Assembly (NCBI RefSeq): GCF_026242045.1
Contig: NZ_JAPJDO010000018.1
Span: 1 to 64,000, forward strand
Reading direction: 5' to 3'
Length of the DNA stretch: 64,000 bases
Source of the DNA: Mycobacterium pinniadriaticum
GTDB taxonomy: Bacteria > Actinomycetota > Actinomycetes > Mycobacteriales > Mycobacteriaceae
Below are positions 11,262-18,773 of the stretch, piece after piece; positions within the stretch are counted from its first letter, which is position 1; every line of letters starts with the position of its first letter. Below the pieces are notes generated by a model. That model had not been told where the DNA came from. It did no database searches and saw only the letters and a program-made list of their open reading frames with translations. The translations under genes were made by a program, and so were the position numbers.

Positions 11262-11530
11262 GATCCGTCGGCCTCGCCGAACATCCTGGCCCAGGGTGAC
11301 AGGGACACCATCAGGTGTCGGATCACCGTCGATGACGTACGGTCAGCGAATTCGCCGGCGACATCGACCCCGATCTGTGGCGCCGACACGTGGCACTACT
11401 GATCGAGGGTATGCGTCACCGTCCGGACCAGGCGCCGTTACCGGTCGAGGCGCTCAGTGAGGAGGGCCTCGACGGCGCGATGCACACGCGGGCGCCCGCG
11501 GGCAGCCCCGTGAAGCTCACTGACCGCTGA
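11262..11530 (+). pseudogene. Remnant of a TetR-family regulator C-terminus
   Basis: Two frames together read like the end of an actinobacterial TetR regulator. One frame (about 11286-11345) gives LAQGDRDTIR and ITVDDVRS. A shift near 11346 then gives GDIDPDLWRRHVALLIEGMR, with a tail APLPVEALSEEGLDGAM, ending at TGA 11530. The DIDPDLWRR..LL..GMR pattern and the LPVEALS tail are usual for TetR proteins in this group. No helix-turn-helix part is found upstream, where the ABC gene ends. The last bases overlap the mfpA 3' end. I infer a decayed gene; a conserved short ORF is less likely because the frame is broken. Confidence 0.55.
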
Positions 11531-12068
11531 CGTCCAGGCCGTGCGCGACGGCGAATGCCAGCCCTTGGGCCACGTCGATGAGTGCGCCCCGGCAGGCGGC
11601 CGTGGTCCACAGCGTGGCGTCGATGCGCGCGCCACGCAGATCGGCCTGTTCGAGGCGCAACCCGTTGGTGCGCGCCCCGGTCAGGTCGGCTCCGCGCAGG
11701 ATGGCTTTGCGTAAATCGGTTTGAACCAAACTGGTTTCGCGCAGCCGGCACCCCGAGAGATCCACGCCGCGCAGGTCTGCACCGCCGAGGACGGCGAGCG
11801 TGAAGTCGACCTCGTCACAGACCATCGGCCGAAGCCGGCAGTCCTCGAAGGTCGATCCGAGCATACTGCAGTTTCGGAAGGTGCTGTGCCACAGCGTAGT
11901 CCGCTGAAACCGACAGTTGCGAAACGCTGATCCGAGGTGAACCGACTCGGATAGGTTGGCGCCGCCGAAGTCGCACTCGGTGAAAACCACCCGCTCGGTC
12001 TGCAGGCCGGAGAGATCTTCATCGCGAAAGTCGCGGTCGGTGAATTCAGAATCGGTCCAGTGCGGCAC
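11517..12068 (-). CDS. mfpA: Pentapeptide-repeat gyrase-interacting protein MfpA
   Basis: MfpA folds as a right-handed beta-helix that mimics DNA and binds gyrase, giving low-level fluoroquinolone protection in mycobacteria. The 183-residue length equals that of M. tuberculosis MfpA (Rv3361c). Repeats of the A(D/N)LxX type run through most of the chain: CDFGGANLSE, GADLRGVDLSG, TDLRKAILRGADLTG and QADLRGARID. GTG 12068 starts 8 bases after mfpB stops, so it is the last gene of the five-gene mfp operon. Its 3' end overlaps the TetR remnant on the other strand. Confidence 0.92.
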   Translation of the reverse strand: MPHWTDSEFTDRDFRDEDLSGLQTERVVFTECDFGGANLSESVHLGSAFRNCRFQRTTLWHSTFRNCSMLGSTFEDCRLRPMVCDEVDFTLAVLGGADLRGVDLSGCRLRETSLVQTDLRKAILRGADLTGARTNGLRLEQADLRGARIDATLWTTAACRGALIDVAQGLAFAVAHGLDVSGQ

Positions 12069-12076
12069 GTGCCCCT

Positions 12077-12658
12077 CTAGGGATGGTCGGGGGTCAGGCG
12101 CGCCAGCGCGTATTCGCTGATCGCGATCAACGCGTCGGTGGCCGATTTGCGGTCCCTGGCGTCGAGGCTCAGTACCGGGGTCGCGTCCGGCAGGGTCAGT
12201 GCGCGGCGCACCTCATCAGTGGGATATCTTGGCGCTCCGTCGAATTCGTTGACAGCGATCAGGAACGGCATCTTGCGGTGTTCGAAGAAGTCGACGGCGG
12301 CAAAGCTGTCCTGCAGGCGGCGTACGTCGACCAAAATTATCGCACCGATCGCACCGCGCACCAGGTCGTCCCACATGAACCAGAACCGGCGCTGCCCCGG
12401 GGTGCCGAACAGGTAGAGCACCAGGTCACGACCGAGGGTGATCCTGCCGAAATCCATCGCCACCGTCGTCGTCGACTTGCCCGGTGTGTCCGCCAACGCG
12501 TCGACCGCGACGGATGCGTCGGTAACCATCGCTTCGGTGCGCAGCGGCATGATCTCCGACACCGCCCCGACGAACGTCGTCTTGCCGGCGCCGAAACCAC
12601 CCGCGACGACGATCTTCGTCGAGGCGGATGCCCGCCCCTCAGAGGGCTCGTAGGCCAC
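12077..12658 (-). CDS. mfpB: Conservon small GTPase MfpB
   Basis: The 193-residue Ras-like GTPase is the CvnD-type member of the conservon and has been reported to modulate MfpA action on gyrase in mycobacteria. The P-loop GGFGAGKTT lies at about residues 20-28, the switch-II motif is FGTPGQ near 85, and the base-recognition motif is NEFD, a variant of NKxD. GTG 12658 overlaps the end of mfpC by 20 bases, showing tight translational coupling. Confidence 0.9.
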   Translation of the reverse strand: MAYEPSEGRASASTKIVVAGGFGAGKTTFVGAVSEIMPLRTEAMVTDASVAVDALADTPGKSTTTVAMDFGRITLGRDLVLYLFGTPGQRRFWFMWDDLVRGAIGAIILVDVRRLQDSFAAVDFFEHRKMPFLIAVNEFDGAPRYPTDEVRRALTLPDATPVLSLDARDRKSATDALIAISEYALARLTPDHP

Positions 12659-13010
12659 GAAGCGTCCTTCCGATCAGATCGCGGCGCTCGTCGGGTGTCG
12701 AGCGCTCGGTCAACGTGGTGTGTACCCGAAGATAACCCGCTGCGACAAGGTCACCGACGAGGACGCGCGCGACACCGAGCGGGAGATCCAGCAGCGCCGA
12801 GATCTCAGCCACCGACGGGCTGTCGGCGCACAGCCGACAGATCCGTCCGCGCATGTCCGCCGACGGCCAATGGTGCGCCAGGGCGGACGGCAATGTCTGG
12901 ATCGGGGCCTCGACCGGAAGCTCCACGGTGGTGTTGGTACGCCCCGCTGTGAGCGTATACGGACGGACGAGGTTCGCCGGTGCGGGCCGCGACGGCTCCG
13001 GAGTGTCCAT
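12639..13010 (-). CDS. mfpC: DUF742 conservon protein
   Basis: The 123-residue DUF742 protein is the CvnC-type component of the conservon (Rv3363c in M. tuberculosis). It contains the usual LVRPYTLTAGRT N-terminus and a predicted winged-helix-like segment from about residue 55 (ICRLCADSPSVAEISALLDL and VARVLVGDLVAAGYL). It lies 6 bases after mfpD and overlaps mfpB. Its biochemical role is not known. Confidence 0.88.
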   Translation of the reverse strand: MDTPEPSRPAPANLVRPYTLTAGRTNTTVELPVEAPIQTLPSALAHHWPSADMRGRICRLCADSPSVAEISALLDLPLGVARVLVGDLVAAGYLRVHTTLTERSTPDERRDLIGRTLRGLRAL

Positions 13011-13016
13011 GACCAG

Positions 13017-13445
13017 CTACGACGGTTGCCGGGTGGTACGCCGGGACGAGGAGACCACATTGCCCACTCGCTCGACCAAAACTGCCATTTCGTAACCGAT
13101 TTGGCCAATATCGCAATTGGAAGCGGCCAAGGTGGCCAAGTGCGAGCCATCCCCAACCCGCATCACCAACAGGTAGCCGCCTGCCATCTCCACTACCGAT
13201 TGCAGGACCTGCCCCGCTTCGAAGAGCTGGGCCGCGCCGGCGGCCAGGCTGGCCAGCCCCGAAGTCACCGCGGCCAGCTGCTCGGCACGCTCACGTGGCA
13301 GCTGCTCGCTGGCCGCGATCAACAGGCCGTCGACCGACACCAGCACCGCATGGGAGACGCCGGGAACATCGCGGGTGAAATTGGACACCAACCAGTCCAG
13401 CGAGTTGTTCGGCGGGCGAGGCGGATTGGTCGGCGGATTGGTCAT
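13017..13445 (-). CDS. mfpD: Roadblock/LC7 conservon protein
   Basis: This 142-residue protein has a Roadblock/LC7 fold of the kind that partners small GTPases (Rv3364c type). The domain covers about residues 15-110, with SLDWLVSNFTRDVPGVSHAV and the VSVDGLLIA strand. It probably acts as the CvnB-like partner of the GTPase MfpB. ATG 13445 overlaps the mfpE stop (ATGA). Confidence 0.88.
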   Translation of the reverse strand: MTNPPTNPPRPPNNSLDWLVSNFTRDVPGVSHAVLVSVDGLLIAASEQLPRERAEQLAAVTSGLASLAAGAAQLFEAGQVLQSVVEMAGGYLLVMRVGDGSHLATLAASNCDIGQIGYEMAVLVERVGNVVSSSRRTTRQPS

Positions 13446-16036
13446 TGTGGATCTCGTCCGTTCTCCGCGGATCCGTTCTGGATATCGGAACGCGCGGCCC
13501 GCACGCCGCCGAAATGGCTGCTGAAGGAGGCTCGAACCGCATCGGGGTCACGTTGGGGGAGCTCGGGGGCCGACGGCAGGTCCGCCGCCCCGGGCACCAG
13601 CCTTGCCCCGGGATCACGCACCGGTAAGCCGTGCTCCGTGTGGGTCTGTACCGGTACGTTGTCCACCTCGGCCGCTGTCTCCCAGCCGTTGTCCCACACC
13701 GACTTCCAGTCCTGGGGCACCACCAGCGTGTGTGGGTCGACCATGATCTCGTTGAGCATCTTTTGATAGATGTAGTCGGTGTCGGTGTCCTCGGCGCCGG
13801 GGGCCGAAAGGTCGGCGGCAAGCACATCCATGTCGCTGATGTCGATGTTCTCCTCACGCGACTCTTCGGCGCGGGTGCGGGAGGTGAAGAACGGCGCGGT
13901 GTCCGAGGGATGCTCGTTGGCCGTGGCGGGCACCTCGCCTCGGCCACCCCCGAACCACGGCGAGGGCACCGGTTCGGCCTCGGGTTCGGGCCGCGGCGCC
14001 CCGGTGATCCCGCTGGAACCCGGCGACCGCTGCGGCAACCCGGTCCCCGCACCCGGCCCGGGCTGCTCCGGGGCCACCGCCGCGAACGATCCTGCGGGTA
14101 GTTCTTCGGACCCGTGGGCCTCGGCTGGTGCGTCGTAGCGCCGTGCGTCGGCGCTGATCGGTGCGCCGTGTTCGAGCAGTTTCGGCGGGACATAGAGCTC
14201 CACGGTGGTCCCCGAGGACGGCTCGCCCTCCACGGCGTTGCGCAGCCGCACGGCCATCCCGTGCATGTGCGCGAGCCGGCCGACCACGAACAGCCCCATG
14301 TGCCGGGTGTTGTCCTGGCTGACCTCTCCGCCGGCGTGTAGCCGCATATTCGCGATACGCAGATCGCTTTCGGTCATGCCGATCCCGTCATCGTGCACCT
14401 CGATGATCACCCCGGCATTGCTGGTGTGCACCGCGCTGACCCGTACCGATGCGATGGGCGGTGAATAGCGCAACGCGTTGTCGATGAGCTCGGCCAGCAT
14501 GTGCACCGCATCGGCGGAGACACGGCCGACCAGCGACGAGTCCGGCAGCTCACCGACTTCGACCCGCTTGTAGTCCTCGACCTCGGAGACCGCGGCGTTG
14601 ACCGCGCTGGCCAGCGGCAGGGACTCACGGTGGTCGCGGGACACTTGGGCGCCGGCGAGTACCAGCAAGTTGGAGCCGATGCGGCGCATCCTGGTGGCCA
14701 GGTGGTCCAGCCGGAAGAGATTGTCGAGGCGCTCGGGATCGTCCTCGCTCTTCTCCAGCCGGTCGATGAGGGCGAGCTGCTGGTCGACCAGCGAGCGGTT
14801 GCGCCGCGACATCGTCTCGAACATCTCATTGATCACCAGCCGCAACCGCGCCTCGTCACCGGCCAGCAGCAACGCCTGAGCGTGCAGTTCGTCGATCGCG
14901 TGCGCCACCTGGCCGATCTCTTCGGTGGTGTAGACGGGCAACGGCTCGGGCTCGCGTTCGTCACCGGCCCGCACCCGAGCGATCCCCTGCTCGAGATCGG
15001 TATGCGCGACCCGCAGGGCGCCGTCACGCAAGACCCGTAGCGGCCTGATCAACGACCGCGCCACCACGAACACCACCACCAGCGCAACGATGAACGCCGC
15101 CGCTACCAGCAGGGAATCTCGGATGACCGCGGAGCGCCGGTCGGTGGCCTGCTGCTGGACGGCCGCGGTGACCTTCTCGGTGGTGTTCTTGATGACCTGA
15201 GCGGCGATGGTGTCGGTGGCCTGCAGCGATTGAGTCAGGTCGGGGTTGCCGACCAGCACGGCGTCGGGGTTGGACATGATGTCCATCCGCCGGACCATCT
15301 CGCTCTGCAACGCCGTCGCGTCCGGGGAGCCGACGCCGAGCACCTGGCTCATGCCGAACAACGTCGACGGCTCGGTGCCCGCCAGCGTGATCATCGACGT
15401 GCGCAGTTCCGGCTCGGCCAGGTCACCGCCCTGTTCGACGAGCAGTTGCTGCATCAGCATCTGTCCGCGGGCGCCCACGGCACGGCTCAGCCCCTGGGTC
15501 TGTGCGCGCAGTTTCTCGTCGTCGAGACGCACCGACCCGTTGATGGCGTCCTCGGCCGTCAGCAGGATCGGCGCGTAGGTGGTGATCCGCTCGCGCAGCC
15601 CGATCGCATCAGCCGAAACCGCACCGACGAGCTGCTGGCCACCGGTGAGCAGGTTGGTCACCCCGGTGCGGACGTCGGGAGCGACGTCGGTGGAGTTGAG
15701 CTTGTTCTGCAGCGTGGCTGTGGCTTTGTCGAATGTGTTTGCTTTCCCCTGGGTGTCCCCGCCTGAGGAGGAGGCCAGCAGGACACCTTCCACCGCACTG
15801 ACATAGCTCTCGATCACCGGGATCATCTCGACGCGATCGGCTGCCACCTGCAGATCCCGTGCCGAGTTGACCTCGTCCCAGAGACGGGCGCCGGCGAAGG
15901 CGAGCGCCAGGGCCAGCGGAACGGCCACGATCGCAATGACTTTGCCGCGCACCGGCCAGTTGCGCGGTGACCACCGCGACGGCCGCTTCGGCTGCACGGC
16001 TGTTGGCTGGGGACTGCCGGAGGTCGGCTGGTCCAC
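13442..16036 (-). CDS. mfpE: Conservon sensor kinase-like protein with NIT domain
   Basis: The 864-residue membrane protein is the CvnA-type first gene of the mfp operon (Rv3365c type). TM1 lies at about residues 32-50 (GKVIAIVAVPLALALAFAG). An extracytoplasmic region similar to nitrate/nitrite-sensing (NIT) domains runs to about 305, then TM2 (LLVAAAFIVALVVVFVVA), a HAMP-like linker, a dimerisation helix with FRLDHLATRMRR, and an HATPase_c domain (NALRYSPP, DDGIGM, HMGLFVV). The 200-residue C-terminal tail is Pro/acidic and low in order. The usual HisKA H-box is absent, as in other conservon kinases; the His in RLDHL is the candidate phosphosite. GTG 16036 is the start. The signal sensed is unknown. 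Confidence 0.88.
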   Translation of the reverse strand: MDQPTSGSPQPTAVQPKRPSRWSPRNWPVRGKVIAIVAVPLALALAFAGARLWDEVNSARDLQVAADRVEMIPVIESYVSAVEGVLLASSSGGDTQGKANTFDKATATLQNKLNSTDVAPDVRTGVTNLLTGGQQLVGAVSADAIGLRERITTYAPILLTAEDAINGSVRLDDEKLRAQTQGLSRAVGARGQMLMQQLLVEQGGDLAEPELRTSMITLAGTEPSTLFGMSQVLGVGSPDATALQSEMVRRMDIMSNPDAVLVGNPDLTQSLQATDTIAAQVIKNTTEKVTAAVQQQATDRRSAVIRDSLLVAAAFIVALVVVFVVARSLIRPLRVLRDGALRVAHTDLEQGIARVRAGDEREPEPLPVYTTEEIGQVAHAIDELHAQALLLAGDEARLRLVINEMFETMSRRNRSLVDQQLALIDRLEKSEDDPERLDNLFRLDHLATRMRRIGSNLLVLAGAQVSRDHRESLPLASAVNAAVSEVEDYKRVEVGELPDSSLVGRVSADAVHMLAELIDNALRYSPPIASVRVSAVHTSNAGVIIEVHDDGIGMTESDLRIANMRLHAGGEVSQDNTRHMGLFVVGRLAHMHGMAVRLRNAVEGEPSSGTTVELYVPPKLLEHGAPISADARRYDAPAEAHGSEELPAGSFAAVAPEQPGPGAGTGLPQRSPGSSGITGAPRPEPEAEPVPSPWFGGGRGEVPATANEHPSDTAPFFTSRTRAEESREENIDISDMDVLAADLSAPGAEDTDTDYIYQKMLNEIMVDPHTLVVPQDWKSVWDNGWETAAEVDNVPVQTHTEHGLPVRDPGARLVPGAADLPSAPELPQRDPDAVRASFSSHFGGVRAARSDIQNGSAENGRDPQ

Positions 16037-16440
16037 CCCCTGCGGGGCGGCGCTGAAATTCAGTGTTCTCGCCTACTTCATCCGGACTTCCTGGTCATCG
16101 CGGCCCGTGTCGACGACGAAGCGGCGAATAACCCCTGGCAATTCGTCGAGTATGACAGCCATCGCCCCCCATCTCCAGAGTCGTTACTGAACAGAGAGAT
16201 ACCGGCGCGACCTGGGCCGTTGTCCCAATCGGATGGCGAGCAAATTGCGCTGCCGCGCAACTGACATCATCAACCGATGTTTCGGGTGATGTTCTATTCG
16301 CCGCGTATCGCAACAAAGTCATTTTCACGTCAGGCGGAGCAGGGACCATCGGCCCTATAGAACGCCGAAAGCCGGGCGCATTCTTGACGCCGAGTCCATT
16401 CAGACTCGCATTCTGCATTCGATCCTGGAGGAGCGCGACC
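16037..16440. other. Intergenic region mfpE / small acidic protein
   Basis: These 404 bases separate mfpE (-) from the 16441 gene (+). They hold the trmL start-like remnant at 16277-16312 and a possible -10 (TATAGA, near 16355-16360). The gene at 16441 has a GGAGGAG ribosome site at its start. No ORF here looks coding. Confidence 0.5.
16277..16312 (+). pseudogene. Duplicate of the first 12 codons of trmL
   Basis: ATG 16277 opens MFRVMFYSPRIA, almost the same as MFKVMFYSPRIA at the start of trmL (16822). The 20 bases 16286-16305 are identical to 16831-16850, and the homology ends after the GCA codon. This is either a partial duplication or the original trmL start, cut off when the intervening gene arrived. 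The frame runs on briefly into unrelated sequence. Confidence 0.65.
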
Positions 16441-16770
16441 ATGGCCGAGAACACCGAAAAGAAGACTGCGGCAGAACGAGCGTCGGACCTGACGGAACGG
16501 GCGGTAACCCTGTCCGACGACGTGCTCAAGTCGGTCGAATCCGGGCAACGGAGCGCGATCGACGCCGTGCGCAAGTTCGTTGGCACTGTCGATGAGTCGA
16601 TGCCCGCACACGACGACGACCATCCCTCAAGACGCGACACCATCGTCAACGCCGCCCTCGATATGGCGGACAATCTGGTCAAGACGCAGTACGAGTTCAT
16701 CCGAAGCGTCGTTGGCAGCGCCAGCGAAGCGCTCAAGAAGCAGGGCGACGCAAAGCCGGATGCTGATTAA
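16441..16770 (+). CDS. Small acidic helical protein of unknown function
   Basis: This is a 109-residue, hydrophilic, Lys/Asp/Glu-rich protein without signal peptide or membrane segment. It is likely helical (TAAERASDLTERAVTLSDDV and SIWRT-free tail FIRSVVGSASEALKK), somewhat like phasin-type or stress proteins. ATG 16441 has an excellent GGAGGAG site 7-9 bases upstream. It lies between the trmL-start duplicate and trmL itself, which suggests it arrived here as an insertion. I do not recognise a named family. Confidence 0.7.
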   Translation: MAENTEKKTAAERASDLTERAVTLSDDVLKSVESGQRSAIDAVRKFVGTVDESMPAHDDDHPSRRDTIVNAALDMADNLVKTQYEFIRSVVGSASEALKKQGDAKPDAD

Positions 16771-16821
16771 TCGCGCTGCCTGCTAGCCTGGCTGCCGGCG
16801 CACCGAGGACGGGGCGGCGTT

Positions 16822-17286
16822 GTGTTCAAAGTGATGTTCTATTCGCCGCGCATCGCACCCAACACCGGCAATGCGATCCGCATGGTGGCGGCCACCGGAT
16901 GCGAACTGCATCTGGTCGAGCCGATGGGCTTCGACCTATCCGAGCCGAAGCTGCGCCGCGCCGGGCTCGACTATCACGACCTCGCGTCGGTGACGGTGCA
17001 CGCCGGCCTCGAACGCGCATGGGCCGCGCTGGGCGATGCCCGGGTGTTCGCGTTCACCGCGCACGCCGGGCGATCGTTCGCCGATATCGCTTACCGGCCG
17101 GGCGATGTATTGCTGTTCGGTCCCGAGCCAACGGGCTTGGATGACGTGACGCTGGCCGACCCGCACATCACCGAACAGGTGCGGATCCCGATGCTGCCCG
17201 GCCGGCGGTCACTGAATCTGTCCAACGCCGCCGCGGTGGCGGCCTACGAGGCGTGGCGGCAGTACGGGTTCAGCGGGGGCGCGTAG
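16822..17286 (+). CDS. trmL: tRNA (cytidine/uridine-2'-O-)-methyltransferase TrmL
   Basis: This 154-residue SPOUT methyltransferase (SpoU class; Rv3366 in M. tuberculosis) modifies the 2'-O of the wobble base of leucine tRNAs in better-studied relatives. The hallmarks are the N-terminal SPRIAPNTGNAIR, LFGPEPTGL near residue 97, and the knot motif RSLNLSNAAAVAAYEAWRQ at the C-terminus. The start is GTG 16822 (MFKVMFYSPRIA). The same start sequence is repeated 545 bases upstream. Confidence 0.92.
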   Translation: MFKVMFYSPRIAPNTGNAIRMVAATGCELHLVEPMGFDLSEPKLRRAGLDYHDLASVTVHAGLERAWAALGDARVFAFTAHAGRSFADIAYRPGDVLLFGPEPTGLDDVTLADPHITEQVRIPMLPGRRSLNLSNAAAVAAYEAWRQYGFSGGA

Positions 17287-17319
17287 CGACGGGCCGGAGC
17301 GACCCCCGGATGGGCACAG

Positions 17320-17961
17320 TCACCAGCTGTCCCAGTGGGTGAGGTCCTCGGCCGGCAGCCGCTTGGCGGGTTTGAAGTCGGTGCCCTTGGTGTAGGTGAT
17401 CGGCCACAGCCCACCCTGGGCGTAATGCTCGAACGGAATGCCGAGCACCTCGGCCGCCTGCTTCTCCCCGTCCCCGATCAGGTGCAGCGTCGTGTACGCC
17501 GAACCCAGACCGCGCGACCGCAGGGCGAGCATGAAACTCCACACCGCTGGCAGCAGCGACCCCCAGTAGGACGCCTGCATGCCGGCGGGGGCGCCGTCGG
17601 GGCGTCCCTCCAGGCAGGGGATCAGAAACACCGGTGCCTTCTCGAGGTTCTCGTTGAGGTACTTGGCCGAGCTCAGCACCGAATCCATCTGCTGGTCACG
17701 CATGTCGCCGCGCACCGGTTTGGGCAGGCCGAGATAGGGCGTGGCATTAGCCCGGTAGATGTCGGCCAGCGCCTTCTTCTTGGCGGCGTCCTCCACGAAC
17801 ACCCACTGCCACCCCTGGGCATTGGATCCGGTGGGCGCCTGCAGTGCCAGGTTCAGACACTCCATCAACACCTCACGCGGCACCGGCCGGTCGAAGTCGA
17901 GCCGCTTGCGAACCGATCGAGTGGAGGTCAGGAGTTCATCAACGGTCAGATCGAGTGTCAC
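17320..17961 (-). CDS. Nitroreductase-family protein
   Basis: This 213-residue FMN/NAD(P)H nitroreductase-fold protein resembles Rv3368c. The N-terminal TRSVRKRLDFDRPVP and LALQAPTGSNAQGWQWVFV contain the phosphate-binding Arg/Ser pattern of the family, and RGLGSAYTT near 150 belongs to the FMN site. GTG 17961 starts 23 bases from the divergent PPOX gene, so the two share a promoter region. The physiological substrate is unknown. Confidence 0.85.
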   Translation of the reverse strand: MTLDLTVDELLTSTRSVRKRLDFDRPVPREVLMECLNLALQAPTGSNAQGWQWVFVEDAAKKKALADIYRANATPYLGLPKPVRGDMRDQQMDSVLSSAKYLNENLEKAPVFLIPCLEGRPDGAPAGMQASYWGSLLPAVWSFMLALRSRGLGSAYTTLHLIGDGEKQAAEVLGIPFEHYAQGGLWPITYTKGTDFKPAKRLPAEDLTHWDSW

Positions 17962-17984
17962 GACCAGAGACTACATTCGGGCCT

Positions 17985-18395
17985 ATGGGAACTGAACTGA
18001 CCAAAGAAGTGGCCGATCGACTCACCGGCGACAGTTACGGCTGGCTGACCACAGTCGCCAAATCCGGCCAGCCGGTGCCCAAGTTGGTGTGGTTCTACTT
18101 CGACGGCACCGATATCGTCGTCTACACCGAGCCGAACACGGCCAAGGTTCGCCACATCCGAGCGCATCCTCGGGTCAGCCTGAACCTGGATTCCGACGGC
18201 AACGGCGGGGGCATCATCGTCATCGGCGGCCCAGCAATCGTGGACAACGAGGACGCGGATCCCCGCGACGATGCCGCATTCTGGGCGAAATATGCCAATG
18301 CTGCAGCGCAATTCGGCCTCACCGACGCGATGGGCGGGTACCACCTGCGGCTGCGAATCAGCATCGACAAAGTGTGGACCACCCCGACGGCGTAG
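17985..18395 (+). CDS. PPOX-class (split beta-barrel) flavin/F420-binding protein
   Basis: The 136-residue protein belongs to the pyridoxamine 5'-phosphate oxidase-like superfamily and resembles Rv3369. It shows YGWLTTVAKSGQPVPKLVWF at residues about 18-37, VRHIRAHPRVSLNLD near 60 and a C-terminal KVWTTPTA. Such small mycobacterial proteins usually bind F420 or FMN; which cofactor applies here cannot be told. ATG 17985 is the start. Confidence 0.85.
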   Translation: MGTELTKEVADRLTGDSYGWLTTVAKSGQPVPKLVWFYFDGTDIVVYTEPNTAKVRHIRAHPRVSLNLDSDGNGGGIIVIGGPAIVDNEDADPRDDAAFWAKYANAAAQFGLTDAMGGYHLRLRISIDKVWTTPTA

Positions 18396-18422
18396 CCGGC
18401 TAGGACACACTGGTCGCAGTGC

Positions 18423-18773
18423 TCAGCAGGAGCCGACCTGAACCCATCCGTCGGCAGTAACCCTGGTCGTATACACCGCCACGGCCAGTCGCGGGTCGTC
18501 CAGACACGTTCCATCGTCAAAGGCGAAGGCCTGCTTCTTGATCGGCGACTGGACGCATGACCTGCCGGCCCGGTCACCCACGACACCGCGGGACAGCACC
18601 GCCGCGCCGGAGAACGGATCGATGTTGCCCAATGCGTGCAAAGACCCGTCGTCGAGGAGGAACAACGCCGCCTGGGAGCCGTCCTCGAGGAGCACGCCGA
18701 CACCTCGACCCGGTATCAACCGCTCGTAGGCGCAAGCCGTCGTCCAGACCCGGGTATCGTCGAGTAGCGTCAC
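18423..18773 (-). CDS. nirD: Assimilatory nitrite reductase small subunit NirD
   Basis: This 116-residue Rieske-fold protein partners NirB in NADH-dependent reduction of nitrite to ammonium. It matches the NirD type of Rieske-like domains: GSLHALGNIDPFSGAAVLSRG and SPIKKQAFAFDDGTCLD. The CxH and CxxH cluster ligands of true Rieske proteins are missing, as is normal for NirD. GTG 18773 overlaps the nirB stop (GTGA), so nirB and nirD are translationally coupled. Confidence 0.93.
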   Translation of the reverse strand: MTLLDDTRVWTTACAYERLIPGRGVGVLLEDGSQAALFLLDDGSLHALGNIDPFSGAAVLSRGVVGDRAGRSCVQSPIKKQAFAFDDGTCLDDPRLAVAVYTTRVTADGWVQVGSC

